Below the pieces are notes generated by a model, which did not search any database, had not been told where the DNA came from, and was given only the letters and a program-made list of their open reading frames with translations. Below, in pieces: positions 61,130 through 64,000 of a stretch of 64,000 nucleotides of DNA; the stretch's first letter is position 1, and the number at the start of each line of letters is the position of its first letter. The stretch is taken from NCBI RefSeq assembly GCF_003589595.1, contig NW_020653726.1, positions 10,177,216 through 10,241,215 of the forward strand, read 5' to 3'. Source of the DNA: Hyposmocoma kahamanoa. Lineage: Eukaryota; Arthropoda; Insecta; Lepidoptera; Cosmopterigidae. Both the position numbers and the translations under genes were made by a program.

Positions 61130-62054
61130 ATCATTATCAATAAGTATTTTGTATCAATTCAATAAATTCTAAATAATGTATTTAAGAAATTAAATATTTA
61201 AGTATTTTAAATAAGTTTTCTTGTACATAAATAAAAAAAATGAATCTATTATGCAAATTAATAAACATTACTTAGAATATTATTATAAGATATTATCATA
61301 GTTAAAAAATAGTAACAATAACAATAATATTGTGATGTATATTGTATCGATTCACGAGGGCACCAGTCTAAGGGCCGTCCATTAGGTACTGTAAGCTGGG
61401 ACGGAGCTCGTGTTGCATAGCGAGAGGTACTTTTGTAAATATACCACAACAAGCAATCAAAAACTTTATGGTTTGCTGGAGTAGTTACCGAAACAGCATT
61501 TAGTATTACATAGTTCTTTTACCTGTTATAACTTCGATATCCGATAAATCGGTATAAAATCATCACCGACACCTCTAGGTGTGGTAATCGCGTGAGCGGA
61601 TATAGTACCTACAGTACCTTGAATTGAAATTTGCTAGTCTCTATAGTATGCTAATTTATATCCTACAGATACTATTAGAGGAAGCAGCTTATTTGTCTTG
61701 TACCCAATTAAAAGTTGTTGTCATGTTCTCTCATTAATCAATAGAGATGATCATAAAAAAGATATCAGTTTTTGAGCCAGTGGCGTGAAAGTTTACTTTA
61801 TATGTAAAAACAATTTTCCATAAGAAATGGGACTATTTTTCGAATCTAAATCGCATACATTATTTTGTTATTCAAACAAACCAACATGTTTTATCGATTA
61901 ATTAGTTATTATATATTATTAGTTAGATTATATGACCACAACTATTCATAGATGAGTACGGAGACCTTTTTCGTCACATACAACGCTATCACTACCTCTA
62001 TATAATAAAATCTCTTTAATTTATAAACTAATATTAGATTAATATTACACAGAA

Positions 62055-62220
62055 CTGGCTGATGACTTTATAATTTCAGTCAACTGTGACCATGAGATCT
62101 GTAAAGGGTCCGAAACGTTGGTTTGTTTAAAAAAACAAATATACATACATGATTTAGATCCGAAAAAATAGTTACATTTCTTATGTTTTCGCGATTGTTA
62201 CAATCGCGAAAACCTAAGAA
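62055..62220 (+). repeat. Family E repeat
   Basis: GACCATGAGATCTGTAAAGG, CCGAAACGTTGGTTTGTTTA, then a perfect hairpin and CGCGAAAACCTAAGAA, the shared end of the family. Confidence 0.6.
62185..62213. repeat. Perfect 13-bp hairpin
   Basis: GTTTTCGCGATTG / CAATCGCGAAAAC with a 3-nt loop, at the end of a family E repeat. Confidence 0.8.
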
Positions 62221-64000
62221 CACAGTGTTTCCAATTCAGTTCCCTTCAAGGGCCTGAATCTTTCGAACTCATATACATATTAAATTCTGATTAAATTTCA
62301 CAAAATTTGTCATAAAATTTATAAATTTAAGATATATTATTTTATAGAGGTAGTGACAGCCTTGTGTGTGACTAAAACCCTCTCCGTGCCTCCGTGCAGA
62401 TCTGTGACTAGTTGTGGTCATTATAATCTAACTAATAATATATAATAACTAATTAATTGATAACTGAGTACGTAAACACAACAAATGAAGTGAAAACACA
62501 CTTTCCTATGCAAACTTATGGTAATGAATTGAGTTGGCTAAACTTAAATGTATATTTCTGTAGCTTGTAACGTACAAATAAACAAATTATTTAATCTACA
62601 AAAAAATACTGTATTACCCTTTAAGATCCTTGGGTGTATTTTTGTAATTAGATACTTTCAACATACAATAGACATATACATAGACAGTGTTCTGTCGACT
62701 TTGTTACGTATGTGTGATACGTATTATCATAAATCTTACCTGCTTGTCAGGGGATGTAATAACAGATGAGGAAAGTATTGAATTGCAAATTGACATACAC
62801 TAATTTACTAAGTGCCGAGTGTTCATTACACGGTTTAAGTTGCTATCACGTTACGTTGTGCGACGAGTGAAACCAATTTCGCAACGTAAGCGTTTGCGAC
62901 CGTTTAAGAATCAGTTGTCGCGATACAGCTAAACTCTATAGCTGACTGTGGTACGGTGACCGATCCATCAATAAAGGTTCTACACTTAAATACATTTTTT
63001 TATCTTAATTGCTGTGATAAACGCGTCGCTCAATTATTATCTATGTAAAGGCAAGTGTACGCGTTAATTGCTTTAATTACTTTCTATTACATAATTAATT
63101 TTCTCTTATAAGGTTGTGTTTGGATATGTGTAGAGTTTTAGTATCACTATATTTTTTTATTAGGCAATGATAGATGCTCATATTTTTCCCAAAGAACTGT
63201 AAAACACCTAGCTACATGGAGATATAAAACAACTATGGATTGTTGTGTTGTCTAAATCAGTTAAAAAGTTACGTCCTATTACCAAAAAAAGCCGTATTTC
63301 ATATGTAACTGTGATTGCGTAGACACTTCGAGAATTCCGTATCAAATTAATTCGTGTTATGATACATTTTATACCGCCGCCGTTTCTAAAAGTGAAAGGG
63401 GCGTGTGTAGGGGTCAGTGAAACTATTAACTCTTTAATTTTTCCGGAATCAAAAACATCGTGACTTTATTACGTCTCGAGTAATTGTTTTATTGAGTCTT
63501 ACCTAAAATAGTAAAACATTGGTAGGATTCTTAGTGCAGAATCCGTGTGGGTTTATCATCCTCAAGGGCTCTGCACCGTCTCAGTGAATATTTCCACACC
63601 AAAGCAGCATTTCTGGATTGAAGGGTAAGGAGAGCCAAAGCCAGATTAAAGAGCCAGCGCAATAACAGGAGACTTAAGGTCTTCTGTCGCACCGCCACTG
63701 TCAAAGCATTTACCATAAAAGGGTACTTTGATTGTATTGTTATATCGTATAGAGAAGTCAATTACGTTCACCGTGCATCGTCTGACTTTATGCATTGTTG
63801 TTTGATTACTAGCTAATAAAAATATATATCAACATTACGACGAACAAAAACTTAGGTATTATTATCTACATCCAATTGTTAATATAAAAAGGCATGTCTG
63901 CAGAGAAAGACATTATAAAGCAAAAACACTAAGTTTAATTTGAAATTTTAAAAAAATACAAATAGTGGCAAACTATTTAGTACAATGCTCACTTCCAAAT

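Larger units (their letters stand above)
56690..64000. other. Intergenic region downstream of the last Osiris gene
   Basis: Holds repeats, hairpins and one MITE-like element. No gene is supported to the end of the window. Confidence 0.55.

Overview
The window is AT-rich, intron-rich animal DNA that looks lepidopteran, probably a moth. The evidence is a first-desaturase gene with the GATD signature used to classify moth desaturases, several genes of the insect-only Osiris (DUF1676) family, and dense moth-style repeats (tRNA-derived SINEs, short foldbacks, decayed non-LTR retrotransposons). It is not bacterial, and there are no operons, CRISPR arrays or rRNA genes. The species cannot be named from the sequence alone.

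Layout: 1-14.8 kb holds no recognisable protein gene, only repeats and a LINE remnant at about 7 kb. From 14,848 to 32,190 (+) lies a complete coding sequence for an acyl-CoA delta-9-type desaturase of 372 aa in seven coding exons. Its phases all join, and its three histidine boxes are intact. Its introns carry an antisense LINE, a mariner-like remnant and many SINE-like copies. From 34,895 down to 33,159 (-) is a two-exon Osiris gene (324 aa), tail-to-tail with the desaturase. From 41,679 to 44,308 (+) is a three-exon gene for a short secreted, Osiris-like hydrophobic protein (150 aa) with a well-placed TATA box and initiator. From 55,023 to 56,687 (+) is a three-exon Osiris gene (213 aa). 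The rest, including 56.7-64 kb, is repeat-rich intergenic DNA.

How the genes may relate: Osiris proteins are membrane or vesicle-associated secreted-pathway proteins expressed mainly in cuticle-forming epidermis and trachea. GATD-type desaturases make delta-9 unsaturated acyl-CoAs over a broad chain-length range in the endoplasmic reticulum. A shared role in cuticle or lipid secretion is plausible from linkage, but it is inference.

The most noteworthy observations are the atypical small Osiris-like gene, an unnamed repeat family with 13 recognisable copies, a run of near-perfect short inverted duplications spread over the window, and a LINE fragment that ends about 40 bp from a desaturase splice acceptor.
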